Below are positions 7,964-16,502 of a stretch of 34,341 nucleotides of DNA, piece by piece (within the stretch, counting starts at the first letter, position 1; each line of letters starts with the position of its first letter). Source of the stretch: Gammaproteobacteria bacterium (GTDB taxonomy: Bacteria; Pseudomonadota; Gammaproteobacteria; Steroidobacterales; Steroidobacteraceae); assembly GCA_012026925.1 (NCBI GenBank), contig VEPJ01000099.1, positions 1 to 34,341 of the forward strand, given 5' to 3'. The position numbers were made by a program, and so were the translations under genes. The notes under the pieces were generated by a model, which was not told the origin of the DNA, made no database searches, and saw nothing but the letters and a program-made list of their open reading frames with translations.

Positions 7964-8821
7964 TTATCGCAATGAGTTACGTGATTCAGCTGAACCTTTT
8001 TCACCGTCTGGGGACGTCCCCGCCGACGGTCGGAATCCGAAGAATGCCAGCGCGTTGCGGGTCGTCGCCTCCGCAATGACCGCGGCTGGCTCACCCCGGC
8101 AGGACGCAACCGTCTCGAGCACGTGTGCCAGGTAGCGCGGCTCGTTGCGGCGGCTCTTCGGCCTTGGCTCGAGGTCCCGCGGCAGCAGGTAAGGCGCGTC
8201 GGTCTCGAGCATCAGGCGGTCGAGCGGGATCAACCGCACCAGGTTGCGGAGGTGCTGGCCCCGCCGCTCGTCGCAGATCCAGCCGGTGATGCCGATCGAA
8301 AGGCCCATGGCGAGGTAGTCGCGCACCTCGCGCTCGTCGCCGGTGAAGCAGTGGGCCACGCCGCCCTTCAGGCGGGGCAGGTACTCGCGCAGGATCGACA
8401 CGAATGCGTCATGGGCGTCGCGCTGGTGCAGGAACACCGGCTTGCCGATCTCCTGGGCGAGCCGGAGCTGCTCGCGGAAGACCCGCTCCTGGTCCTCGTG
8501 CGGCGAGAAATTGCGGAAGTAGTCGAGGCCGCATTCGCCCGCCGCGCCAACCTCGGGCTCGAGCATGAGGCGACGCAGTTCCGGCACGTCCCGGTCGTGG
8601 AAGTCGCGTGCATGATGCGGGTGGATGCCGGCCGTGGCCCGGAACCGCCCGGGCGCTGCGCGCGCGATCCCGATCGCCGCCCGCGTGCTCTCGAGCGTAC
8701 TGCCGGTGACGACCATGTGCTCGACACCGGCGGCCACGGCGGCGGCCACGACCTGCTCGCGGTCGTGGGCGAAGCTGTCGTGGGCGAGGTTCAGGCCGAT
8801 GTCGACGAGTGGCAGGGTCAT
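7964..8821 (-). CDS. tatD: TatD family metal-dependent DNase
   Basis: This 285-residue protein closely follows E. coli TatD. The first metal motif reads DIGLNL (7-12), as in TatD proper rather than the DxHxH of YcfH/YjjV. Further landmarks are TAGIHPHHARDF, GECGLDYFRNFSPHEDQ, FLHQRDAH, HCFTGDEREV, the segment around GITGWICDERRG, and LMLETDAPYLLPRDL. TatD is a cytoplasmic 3'-5' exonuclease and endonuclease linked to DNA repair and fragment clearance. The C-terminal 25 residues (after FFGFRP) are hydrophilic and look unconserved. No tatABC genes are nearby. Its start is divergent from the efflux operon across a 124-base gap. Confidence 0.95.
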   Translation of the reverse strand: MTLPLVDIGLNLAHDSFAHDREQVVAAAVAAGVEHMVVTGSTLESTRAAIGIARAAPGRFRATAGIHPHHARDFHDRDVPELRRLMLEPEVGAAGECGLDYFRNFSPHEDQERVFREQLRLAQEIGKPVFLHQRDAHDAFVSILREYLPRLKGGVAHCFTGDEREVRDYLAMGLSIGITGWICDERRGQHLRNLVRLIPLDRLMLETDAPYLLPRDLEPRPKSRRNEPRYLAHVLETVASCRGEPAAVIAEATTRNALAFFGFRPSAGTSPDGEKGSAESRNSLR

Positions 8822-8945
8822 CGAGGGGTCGCTGTGCTAAGGTGCGCGGCCTCTAACCGCGGGTCCCGCCGCGCGCTGGGGTCGGCATTCTAGCCAGCCG
8901 CGCCGCGAAGCGCTGCCGCGACGGACGAACAGAACAGGAATACAC

Positions 8946-10169
8946 ATGTCGCTCGACAAGGGTGCCCTGGAGAGTCTGCGTCTCGATCGCGGCTCGGATC
9001 CCCAACGCTACCGCGAACCGTCCGGGCGCCGCGCCCGCTGGTTGATCGTGGGCGGTGCCGGCGTGCTGCTGATCGCGGTGTTCGCCTGGCGGATGGTCAA
9101 CTCCGCGGTGCCGGTGCAGACGGCGGTCGTCGAGGCGCCCGCCGGCGGAGCCGACGGGACCGTGCTCAATGCCTCGGGCTACGTCGTCGCCCGCCGGCTC
9201 GCGACCGTGAGTTCGAAGGTCACCGGCCGCATCAGCGAGGTGCTGTTCGAGGAGGGGTCGCGCGTGCAGGAGGGGCAGGTGCTGGCCCGCCTCGATCCCG
9301 CGACGGCGCGTGCCGAATACGACGTCGCGAGCCGCTCGCTCGAGGCTTCGCGGCGCAACCTGCGCGAGATCGAGGTCCGGCTCGCGGACGCCCGGCGCAC
9401 CTACGACCGCAATCGCAGCCTCGTCGAGCGCAAGCTGGTAGCGCAGAGCGTGCTCGATTCGTCGCAGGCCGACGTGGCTGCGCTCGAGGCCAGGCTCGCG
9501 GCGGCGCAGGCCGAGGTCGGCGTGGCGCAGAGCCAGGTGGCGTTGAGCGCGCAGGGTCTCGAGGACCTCTCGATCCGCGCGCCCTTCACCGGGGTCGTGA
9601 TCTCGAAGGACGCGCAGCCGGGCGAGACCGTATCGCCGATGTCGGCGGGCGGCGGCTTCACCCGCACGGGCATCGCCACCATCGTGGACATGGATTCGCG
9701 CGAGATCGAGGTGGACGTCAACGAGGCGTACATCAACCGCGTCCATGACGGACAGAAGGTCGGCGCGGTGCTCGACGCGTATCCGGACTGGACGATTCCC
9801 GGGCACGTGATCAGCATCGTGCCGACTGCGGACCGCCAGAAGGCGACCGTGCGCGTGCGCATCGCCTTCGACGAACTCGACGACCGCATCCTGCCCGACA
9901 TGGGCATCAAGGTCCGCTTCCGCGATGAGAAAGGCCCCGCCACGGCCGCGCATCCGACGATCCCGGACAGCGCGGTGGTGCGCGACGGCAGGACGACCAG
10001 TGTCTGGGTCGTGCGCGACGGCAAGGTCGAGAAGCGCGGCGTCGAACTCGGGGCCGCGCAGGGCGGCAACGTGCCGGTGCTGAAAGGCCTCGAGGGCGGC
10101 GAGTCGGTGGTCGTGAACGCGCCGCGGCGGCTGCGAGACGGGGCCGCGGTGGAACTCAAGGGCTCGTGA
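8946..10169 (+). CDS. HlyD/MacA-like periplasmic adaptor subunit
   Basis: This 407-residue membrane-fusion protein has a short cytoplasmic N-terminus, one membrane anchor (about 31-49) and a periplasmic body. The body contains a lipoyl-like half (VSSKVTGRISEVLFEEGSRVQEGQVLARLD), a long alpha-hairpin coiled coil (about 115-200), the second lipoyl half (IRAPFTGVVISKDAQPGE) and beta-barrel and membrane-proximal domains (IVPTADRQKATVRVRI, PDSAVVRDGRTTSVWVV). Such adaptors link an inner-membrane pump to an outer-membrane channel or act on lipids or peptides. AGGA lies six bases before the ATG. It overlaps the ATPase gene by four bases (GTGA), so it partners with the ABC proteins downstream. No outer-membrane channel gene is present. 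Confidence 0.92.
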   Translation: MSLDKGALESLRLDRGSDPQRYREPSGRRARWLIVGGAGVLLIAVFAWRMVNSAVPVQTAVVEAPAGGADGTVLNASGYVVARRLATVSSKVTGRISEVLFEEGSRVQEGQVLARLDPATARAEYDVASRSLEASRRNLREIEVRLADARRTYDRNRSLVERKLVAQSVLDSSQADVAALEARLAAAQAEVGVAQSQVALSAQGLEDLSIRAPFTGVVISKDAQPGETVSPMSAGGGFTRTGIATIVDMDSREIEVDVNEAYINRVHDGQKVGAVLDAYPDWTIPGHVISIVPTADRQKATVRVRIAFDELDDRILPDMGIKVRFRDEKGPATAAHPTIPDSAVVRDGRTTSVWVVRDGKVEKRGVELGAAQGGNVPVLKGLEGGESVVVNAPRRLRDGAAVELKGS

Positions 10170-10858
10170 CCGTGCCCGCGTCGATCGTCCGCATCCGCGA
10201 GCTCGTCAAGGAGTACCGGCGCGGTGCCGAGGTCGTGCGCGTGCTCGACGGCCTCTCGCTCGAGATCGCGGCGGGCGACTTCGTGGCGCTCATGGGTCCG
10301 TCGGGGTCCGGCAAGTCGACGCTGCTCAACCTCATCGGCGGCATCGACCGGCCGACGTCCGGTGAGCGCGAGGTCGAGGGCCTGCGCGTGGACCGCCTCG
10401 GCGACGGGGCGCTGGCCCACTGGCGCGCGGACCACGTCGGGTTCGTGTTCCAGATGTACAACCTGCTGCCCGTGCTCACGGCTGAGCGCAACGTCGAGCT
10501 GCCCCTGCTGCTCAAGAACCTGCCGCGCGAGCAGCGCGCGCGCCGCGTCGCAGCCGCGCTGCAGCTCGTGGGCCTCTCGGATCGCGCCAGGCATCGGCCG
10601 CGCGAGCTGTCCGGCGGCGAGCAGCAGCGCGTCGGCATCGCGCGCGCCATCGTGACGGACCCGACCCTGCTGCTTTGCGACGAGCCCACCGGGGATCTCG
10701 ACCGCAAGTCGGGCGACGAGATCCTCGACCTGCTGCAGGCGCTCAATCGCGAGTACGGCAAGACCATCATCATGGTGACGCACGACCCGCATGCGGCGGA
10801 GCGCGCGCACCGGGTGATCCACCTCGACAAGGGCCTGCTGCGGGAAGATCCGCCGTGA
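10166..10858 (+). CDS. ABC transporter ATPase, MacB/LolD type
   Basis: This 230-residue ATPase has all key motifs: Walker A GPSGSGKST (44-52), Q-loop Gln96 in FVFQMYNLLP, signature LSGGEQQRVGIARA (from 148), Walker B LLLCDEPTGDLD (168-179), and an H-loop histidine in MVTHDPHAAERAH. The VFQMYNLLP and EPTGDLD forms are typical of the MacB/LolD/FtsE class, whose permeases work as mechanotransmitters rather than classical importers. GTG start overlapping the adaptor gene; the end overlaps the first permease gene in the same way. It therefore energises the two permeases encoded next. Substrate is not visible from the sequence. Confidence 0.95.
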   Translation: MTVPASIVRIRELVKEYRRGAEVVRVLDGLSLEIAAGDFVALMGPSGSGKSTLLNLIGGIDRPTSGEREVEGLRVDRLGDGALAHWRADHVGFVFQMYNLLPVLTAERNVELPLLLKNLPREQRARRVAAALQLVGLSDRARHRPRELSGGEQQRVGIARAIVTDPTLLLCDEPTGDLDRKSGDEILDLLQALNREYGKTIIMVTHDPHAAERAHRVIHLDKGLLREDPP

Positions 10859-12015
10859 TCGGCAAGTACCTGCCGCTGCTTGCGTCGAGCCTGCGCCGCA
10901 AGCGCCTGCGCACGTTCTTCACGATCGCTTCCATCGTGATCGCGTTCCTGCTCTTCGGGCTCGCCGAGTCGATGCGATACGCGCTGCAGTCGGGCGTCGA
11001 CGTGGCGGGCGCCGACCGGTTGCTCACGATGCACAAGGTGTCGTTCACGCAATTGCTGCCCGCGAGCTACGAGAACCGCATCCATGCGGTGGATGGCGTG
11101 GTGGACGTGACGCCGCAGACCTGGTTCGGCGCCTGGTACCAGGACGACCGCAACCAGGTGCCCGCGTTTCCCGTGAAGCCCGAGGCGTTCCTGCGCATCT
11201 ACCCCGAGTACGTGATTCCGGAGGACCAGAAGCAGGCGTGGCTCGCCGACCGCACCGGCATCCTGATCGGTCGCGCGATCGCGGACCTGTTCCAGTGGAA
11301 AGTCGGCGACGCGATCCCGCTCAACTCCTCTATCTGGCGCAAGGAGGACGGGTCGTTCACGTGGGACGTCACCGTGCGCGGCATCTTCGACCTGCCGAAC
11401 GGCGGCGACACGCGGCAGATCATCCTGCACCAGGACTACTTCGACGAGGCCAAGGCCCAGGCGAAGGGCCTGGTCGGGTGGTACGTCGTCAAGGTGAGCG
11501 ACGGCAGCCGGGTGCAGGCGATCGCGAAGCAGATCGACCAGCTGTTCGCGAACTCGCCGGCGGAGACGAAGACGTCGTCGGAGCGCGCGATGGCGCAGTC
11601 GTTCGTGAACCAGGTCGGCAACGTCGGCAAGATCCTCGGCGCCATCGTGACCGCCGTCTTCTTCACGATGCTGCTCGTCACCGCGAACACGATGGCGCAG
11701 TCGGTCCGCGAGCGCACGAACGAGATCGGCGTGCTCAAGACCCTGGGCTTCACCAACGGCGGCGTGCTCGGGATGGTGCTCGCGGAGTCGGTGCTCGTCA
11801 CGGTCATCGGCGGCGCGCTCGGGCTCGCGGCCGCATGGTGGCTCGGGGTGCAGTTCGAGCCGGTCTTCCGCCAGTACCTGCCCGGGTTCAGGTTGCCGCC
11901 GGATGCGCTGATCCAGGGCGTCGCGTACATGTTCGCGCTCGGCGTGGCTGCTGGCGCGGTGCCGGCGGCCCAGGCGATGCGGCTGCGCATCGTCGAAGCG
12001 CTGAGGCGCGACTGA
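10855..12015 (+). CDS. MacB/FtsX-type ABC permease, subunit 1
   Basis: The protein has 386 residues from a GTG overlapping the ATPase stop. It has one membrane helix near the N-terminus (about 22-42, TFFTIASIVIAFLLFGLA), a large MacB-like periplasmic domain (about 45-255), then three C-terminal helices (LGAIVTAVFFTMLLVTANTM, a second around MVLAESVLVTVIGGALGLAA, a third around VAYMFALGVAAGAV). SVRERTNEIGVLKTLGFTNG is the conserved FtsX-family cytoplasmic loop. This 1+3 topology is that of MacB/LolC/LolE permeases. It probably pairs with the second permease as a heterodimer. Confidence 0.9.
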   Translation: MIGKYLPLLASSLRRKRLRTFFTIASIVIAFLLFGLAESMRYALQSGVDVAGADRLLTMHKVSFTQLLPASYENRIHAVDGVVDVTPQTWFGAWYQDDRNQVPAFPVKPEAFLRIYPEYVIPEDQKQAWLADRTGILIGRAIADLFQWKVGDAIPLNSSIWRKEDGSFTWDVTVRGIFDLPNGGDTRQIILHQDYFDEAKAQAKGLVGWYVVKVSDGSRVQAIAKQIDQLFANSPAETKTSSERAMAQSFVNQVGNVGKILGAIVTAVFFTMLLVTANTMAQSVRERTNEIGVLKTLGFTNGGVLGMVLAESVLVTVIGGALGLAAAWWLGVQFEPVFRQYLPGFRLPPDALIQGVAYMFALGVAAGAVPAAQAMRLRIVEALRRD

Positions 12016-12016
12016 C

Positions 12017-13213
12017 GTGGCGCCCGGTCCCTGGCTCAACCAGCTCGCCGCGATCACGGCGATGAACCTGCGGAACCTGCCGTCGCGCCTCGGCACGTCG
12101 CTGGTCGCCGTGGTCGGGATCGGCGGCGTCGTGGCAGTGCTCGTCTCGCTGCTGTCGATGGGGGAGGGCTTCCGTGCGGCGCTCGAGCTGTCCGGCAGCG
12201 ACGACGTGGCGCTCGTCCTGCGCGGCGGGTCCTCCGACGAGCTGTCGAGCTCCTTCGATCGCGAGCAGGTGAACGTCATCGTGTCGGCGCCGGGCATCCT
12301 CCGCGACGCGCGCGGTGCCGTCGCCTCGCCGGAGTTCTACACGATCGTGGACCTGCCCATGCGCAGTACCGGCACCGCGGCGAACGTCCCGTTCCGCGGC
12401 GTCACCAGTCGCGCAATCGACGTCCGCAAGGGTTTTCGCGTCGTCGCGGGACGCATGTTCGAGCCGGGCAAGGACGAGGTGATCGTCGGTCGTGGCGCAT
12501 TTGCGCAGTTCGGCAACGTGGACCTCGGTCGGGAGGTCACCTGGGGCTCGCACGTCTGGCGCGTGGTCGGAGTGTTCGAGGCCGCCGGCAGCGTCTCGGA
12601 GTCGGAGGTCTGGACGGACCTGACGGTGCTGCAAGGGGTCTATCGACGTGGCAACACCGTGCAGGTCGTGCGCGCGCGCCTGACCTCGCCGGCCGCGCTG
12701 GCGACGGTCCAGCGCTCGCTGGAGGGCGATCCGCGCGTCAACGTCTCGGTGCGCAGCGAACGCGAGTTCTACGCGGACCAGTCGCGCATCCTGATCACCC
12801 TGATCCGTTACGTCGGCACGACGATCTCGGTGCTGATGGGCATCGGCGCGGTCTTCGCGGCGCTCAACACGATGTATTCGGCGGTCTCGACGCGCACCCG
12901 CGAGATCGCGACGCTGCGCGCGCTCGGTTTCGGTGCGACGCCCGTGGTCGTGTCCGTGCTGCTCGAGGCGGTCGTGCTCGGGCTGCTGGGCGGCCTGGTC
13001 GGCGGGGCGCTCGTGTATTTCGGACTGAACGGTTACCAGGCTTCGACGCTCAACTGGGCGAGCTTCAGCCAGATCACCTTCGCATTCACCGTGACGCCGC
13101 AGCTGCTCGTGACGGGTCTCGGCTATTCGCTCATACTCGGTCTCGTCGGCGGCCTGCTGCCCGGTGTCCGGGCAGCACGGCTCCCGGTCACGATCGGCCT
13201 GAGGGAACTGTAA
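12017..13213 (+). CDS. MacB/FtsX-type ABC permease, subunit 2
   Basis: This 398-residue protein starts at GTG 12017, one base after the stop of subunit 1. It has the same 1+3 helix layout: an N-terminal helix (about 31-52, LVAVVGIGGVVAVLVSLLSM), a periplasmic domain with FRGVTSRAIDVRKGFRVVAG and VIVGRGAFAQFG, and three C-terminal helices. The conserved loop reads STRTREIATLRALGFGATP, and the end (LPGVRAARLPVTIGLREL) is typical of MacB-like permeases. Sequence differs clearly from subunit 1, so this is a heteromeric pair rather than a recent duplication. The function of the complex (export, lipid handling or stress sensing) cannot be read from sequence. Confidence 0.9.
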   Translation: MAPGPWLNQLAAITAMNLRNLPSRLGTSLVAVVGIGGVVAVLVSLLSMGEGFRAALELSGSDDVALVLRGGSSDELSSSFDREQVNVIVSAPGILRDARGAVASPEFYTIVDLPMRSTGTAANVPFRGVTSRAIDVRKGFRVVAGRMFEPGKDEVIVGRGAFAQFGNVDLGREVTWGSHVWRVVGVFEAAGSVSESEVWTDLTVLQGVYRRGNTVQVVRARLTSPAALATVQRSLEGDPRVNVSVRSEREFYADQSRILITLIRYVGTTISVLMGIGAVFAALNTMYSAVSTRTREIATLRALGFGATPVVVSVLLEAVVLGLLGGLVGGALVYFGLNGYQASTLNWASFSQITFAFTVTPQLLVTGLGYSLILGLVGGLLPGVRAARLPVTIGLREL

Positions 13214-13217
13214 CGGC

Positions 13218-13991
13218 ATGCACAATCGCCCGAGTCGCTCGCGCGCGCGTTCCGCCGATCCCCAGCCGCTCCAGCTCTCCCTCTGGTCTCCACGCGACGC
13301 TTCCCTCGGCTGGGACGTGCGCATCAGCCGGCGTGCCCGCCGCCTTTCGATGCGCGTGTTTCCCGGCGGGCGAGTCGAGGTGGTCGTACCGCCGGGAGTC
13401 GGCATCCCGGCCGTCGAGCGGTTCGTTGCGCGTCATCGGGACTGGGCGGAGCGCCGGGCGCGGGAATTCGCGCTGCAGGCGCCGCGCTCGGCGGAGCGAC
13501 GCCCGTCGGTGGTGGAACTTGCCTTCCTCGGGCGGCGCTGGTCCGTCGAATATGCCGAGGGTGGCCGGTCCGGCGTCGTCGAAACCGGGGAGGACGCTTT
13601 GCGGGTCAGGACGACCGGAAGCACCGACCGGCAGGTTGGCCTCGCACTGCTGCGCTGGCTCGGTCGCATGGCCGCCCCGCACCTCGGCGATCGTCTCGAC
13701 GAGGTCGCGGGCGAAACGGGCATCGATTACCAGCGGCTGCTGCTGCGTCGCCAGCGCACCCGGTGGGGCAGTTGTTCGTCGGCCGGGACCATCAGCCTCA
13801 ACGTCTGCCTGATGTTCCAGCGGCCGGAGGTCGTGCGCTACCTCATGGTCCACGAACTGTGCCACCGGCGGCACATGAACCATTCCGAGCGCTACTGGCG
13901 TCTCGTCGAGTCGTTCGAGCCGCATTGGCGCGTGCTCGACCGGGAACTGCTGAAGGGCTGGCGACACGTGCCGGCCTGGGTCTTCCCCTGA
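13218..13991 (+). CDS. YgjP-type (SprT/M48-like) zinc metallopeptidase
   Basis: This 257-residue protein belongs to the YgjP/DUF45 metallopeptidase family. The zinc site is HELCH (His212, Glu213, His216) followed by His222 in MNHSERYW, giving the family pattern HExxH...NHS..[FY]W. Upstream are the conserved VRISRRARRLSMRVFPGGRVEVVVPPG and QRTRWGSCSSAGTISLN blocks. There is no signal peptide, so it is likely cytoplasmic; family members are presumed peptidases of unknown substrate. The ATG lies four bases after the permease stop, so it is probably the last gene of the ABC operon. A functional link to the transporter is only a guess. Confidence 0.9.
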   Translation: MHNRPSRSRARSADPQPLQLSLWSPRDASLGWDVRISRRARRLSMRVFPGGRVEVVVPPGVGIPAVERFVARHRDWAERRAREFALQAPRSAERRPSVVELAFLGRRWSVEYAEGGRSGVVETGEDALRVRTTGSTDRQVGLALLRWLGRMAAPHLGDRLDEVAGETGIDYQRLLLRRQRTRWGSCSSAGTISLNVCLMFQRPEVVRYLMVHELCHRRHMNHSERYWRLVESFEPHWRVLDRELLKGWRHVPAWVFP

Positions 13992-14077
13992 GGCCACCGG
14001 GCCGGCCGCGTCCCCCGAGCCGGGACCCCTGTGTAAGATAGCGGTTCGTCATTGCCCGTTTCGGACCGCGACCCGCG

Positions 14078-15160
14078 ATGAAAGAACGCCTCCAGAACAT
14101 CAACGTCCTGTCGAGCGAACTCCTGCCCACGCCCGAGGAGGTCAAGCGCTCGCTCCCGTTGCCCGCTGCGTCGGAGGAGTTCGTTTTCCGCAGTCGAGGC
14201 GCCGTGCGACGGATCCTCGACAGGGAGGACCCGCGGCTCTTCGTCGTGGTCGGGCCCTGCTCGATCCACGACCCCGTCGCGGCGCGCGAGTACGCGACGC
14301 GCCTCCGTGGCCTCGCGCAACGGGTCGAAGGCACGATGCTCGTTCTCATGCGCGTGTACTTCGAGAAGCCGCGCACCACGATCGGCTGGAAGGGTCTCAT
14401 CAACGACCCGGACATGGACGACTCGTTCCACATCGAGAAGGGCATCCGGCTGGCGCGCGAGCTGCTGCTGTTCCTCGCCGAGATCGGCATGCCCGCGGCG
14501 ACCGAGGCGCTCGACCCGATCATGCCGCAGTACCTGTCGGAACTCGTGACCTGGACGGCGATCGGGGCGCGCACCACCGAGTCCCAGACGCATCGCGAGA
14601 TGGCGAGCGGGCTCTCGACGCCAGTGGGGTTCAAGAACGGCACGGACGGCTCGCTGTCCGTCGCCATCAATGCGCTGCAATCGGCACGCCACCCGCATCA
14701 CTTCCTCGGCATCACCCAGCAGGGACAGTCGGCCGTGTTCCGCACCCGCGGCAACAGGTACGGCCACATCGTGCTGCGCGGCGGCGGTGGCCGGACGAAC
14801 TACGATTCCGTCAGCATCGCTCTCTGCGAGCGCGAACTCGAGAAAGCCGGGCTTCCGGCCAACGTGGTCGTCGACTGCAGTCACGGCAACTCGGGCAAGG
14901 ATCCCGGCGTGCAGCCGCTCGTCGCCGAGAACATCGCGAACCAGATCCTCGAGGGCAACCGCTCGATCGTCGGCGTGATGCTCGAGAGCAACCTGCACTG
15001 GGGCAGCCAGCCGATCCCGCAGGACCTCGGTACGCTGCAGTACGGCGTCTCGGTGACGGACGCGTGCATCGACTGGGAGACGACGGAAGGCTTGCTGCAG
15101 TCGCTCGATACGCGACTGCGTTCGGCACCGCGCTTCGCGAAGGGCCCCGCGGCGGCCTGA
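14078..15160 (+). CDS. aroF: 3-deoxy-7-phosphoheptulonate (DAHP) synthase, class I, AroF-like
   Basis: This 360-residue enzyme condenses phosphoenolpyruvate and erythrose 4-phosphate, the first step of aromatic amino acid synthesis. Conserved blocks are VVVGPCSIHDP, MRVYFEKPRTTIGWKGLINDP, ATEALDPIMPQYL, IGARTTESQTHREMASGLS, PVGFKNGTDGS, and VDCSHGNSGKD; SVTDACIDWE lies near the end. The GTDGSL and VDCSHGNS forms resemble the tyrosine-sensitive AroF more than AroG or AroH, so tyrosine control is inferred. The start lacks an obvious Shine-Dalgarno sequence. A TAAGAT element at 14034-14039 could be a -10 box but I see no matching -35. The MFS gene follows after 24 bases. Confidence 0.95.
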   Translation: MKERLQNINVLSSELLPTPEEVKRSLPLPAASEEFVFRSRGAVRRILDREDPRLFVVVGPCSIHDPVAAREYATRLRGLAQRVEGTMLVLMRVYFEKPRTTIGWKGLINDPDMDDSFHIEKGIRLARELLLFLAEIGMPAATEALDPIMPQYLSELVTWTAIGARTTESQTHREMASGLSTPVGFKNGTDGSLSVAINALQSARHPHHFLGITQQGQSAVFRTRGNRYGHIVLRGGGGRTNYDSVSIALCERELEKAGLPANVVVDCSHGNSGKDPGVQPLVAENIANQILEGNRSIVGVMLESNLHWGSQPIPQDLGTLQYGVSVTDACIDWETTEGLLQSLDTRLRSAPRFAKGPAAA

Positions 15161-15184
15161 GTCTGCCGCGGACCCGACGTTCCC

Positions 15185-16483
15185 GTGATCGCGCAGACGG
15201 AAACGCGGTCGCCGGTCCCGGCCTTCGAGGCGGTTCGCTGGCGCATCGCGATCCTGCTGTGCCTCGTCACCACGATCAGTTACGTCGACCGCCAGGCGCT
15301 GTCCGTGGCGGCTCCGGTGCTGCGCGAGGAGTTCCGGCTCTCGAACACGCAATACGGCTGGATCACGTACGCCTTCCTGATGGCCTACGCATTGGGCCAG
15401 TTCGCGCTCGGGCCGTTGATCGACCGGCTCGGAACGAAGCGCTCGTTCACCCTCGCCGTCGCGTGGTGGAGCGTCGCCGGGATGCTGCATGCGTTCGGCC
15501 GTGGCTTCCTCGGCTTCTTCTCGCTGCGGGCCCTGTTGGGACTCACCGAGGCCGTGAATTTCCCGGCCGCGCTCAAGGCGGTCGCGGAGTGGTTCCCCAG
15601 GAACGAGCGTTCGCTCGCGACGGGAATCGTGACGGCGGGCACGGGGATCGGCGCGATCGTCGCGCCGCCGCTCGTCGGCCTGCTGATCCATTTCTACGGC
15701 TGGCAGGCGGCATTCCTCGTGCCGGGCGCCGCGGGTTTCCTCTGGGTCCTGGCGTGGAAGCGCTGGTACGACCCGCCCGAGACCCACACCACGATCACGG
15801 CCGAGGAGCGGTCCTACGTGCTCGATGGCCGCGCTGCGCCGGGCGCGGTGGGACGCGCCGGCCGCTGGCGGGACTACCTGCGTCACAAGGAAACGTGGGG
15901 GCTGATCCTCGCGCGCTTCACCGGGGACGGCGCGTTCTACTTCTTCGCGTTCTGGCTGCCGAATTACCTCCATGCCGAGCGCGGCTTCGACATCGTCAGG
16001 ATCGCCTGGGTCGCGGCGCTGCCGTTCGTCGCGGCCGACCTCGGCGCGCTGTTCGGAGGCTGGCTCGGCGGCAGGCTCATGGCTTCGGGGGCAACGCTCG
16101 ACGCCGCGCGCAAGGGCGTGATCTGGCTCGGTGCGTTGCTCGTACCGGTGGCGATGCCGGCGGTCTTCGTCGACTCGCCCTACGTCGCGGTGCTGCTCGT
16201 TTCGGCTGCGCTGTTCGCGATACAGGTCAAGCAGTCGTCGCTGTTCGCCGTCCCCATGGACCTGTTCCCCGCGCGCGACGTGGCGTCCGTCTGGGGCCTG
16301 TCCGGCGCGGCCGGCAGCCTGGCGGCCGCTTTCGCGCAGCCGCTCATCGGCTGGCTGATCGACCACTACTCGTACACGCCCGTATTCGCGCTGGTGTCGC
16401 TGATGCACGTCGCATCGGCGCTGGCCGTGACGCTCCTGATACCGAGGATCGCTCCGCTCGAACGGGACGGTGTACTGCGGTGA
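15185..16483 (+). CDS. MFS transporter, anion:cation symporter (ACS) type
   Basis: The protein has 432 residues and about twelve hydrophobic segments in two halves with a loop near residues 195-235. The motif between helices 2 and 3 (PLIDRLGTKRSF) is the MFS motif A. The run GLTEAVNFPAALKAVAEWFPRNERSLATGI closely matches ACS carriers such as ExuT and related organic-anion symporters, as does the N-terminal ISYVDRQALSVAAPVL. It is an inner-membrane importer, probably of an organic anion with protons; the substrate is unknown. Start is GTG. The next gene begins 19 bases after its stop, so the MFS gene and the LolA-like gene may share a transcript. Confidence 0.92.
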   Translation: MIAQTETRSPVPAFEAVRWRIAILLCLVTTISYVDRQALSVAAPVLREEFRLSNTQYGWITYAFLMAYALGQFALGPLIDRLGTKRSFTLAVAWWSVAGMLHAFGRGFLGFFSLRALLGLTEAVNFPAALKAVAEWFPRNERSLATGIVTAGTGIGAIVAPPLVGLLIHFYGWQAAFLVPGAAGFLWVLAWKRWYDPPETHTTITAEERSYVLDGRAAPGAVGRAGRWRDYLRHKETWGLILARFTGDGAFYFFAFWLPNYLHAERGFDIVRIAWVAALPFVAADLGALFGGWLGGRLMASGATLDAARKGVIWLGALLVPVAMPAVFVDSPYVAVLLVSAALFAIQVKQSSLFAVPMDLFPARDVASVWGLSGAAGSLAAAFAQPLIGWLIDHYSYTPVFALVSLMHVASALAVTLLIPRIAPLERDGVLR

Positions 16484-16502
16484 CCCCGAACGGAGGTGCA
16501 GG

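Noticed and set aside
7957-8109. Longer N-terminus for the M20 peptidase
   Set aside because: The extension overlaps the tatD coding end and is an arginine-rich, non-conserved-looking stretch; MDTNKTRES is a natural start.
13892-16408. Very long minus-strand open frame across aroF and the MFS gene
   Set aside because: Low-complexity Arg/Glu/Gln/His composition, spans two well-supported plus-strand genes and the gap between them, no family signal.
16470-16502. ATG start for the LolA-like protein inside the MFS gene
   Set aside because: It would place charged residues before the signal peptide; the TTG at 16503 follows a strong GGAGGTG and gives a clean signal sequence.
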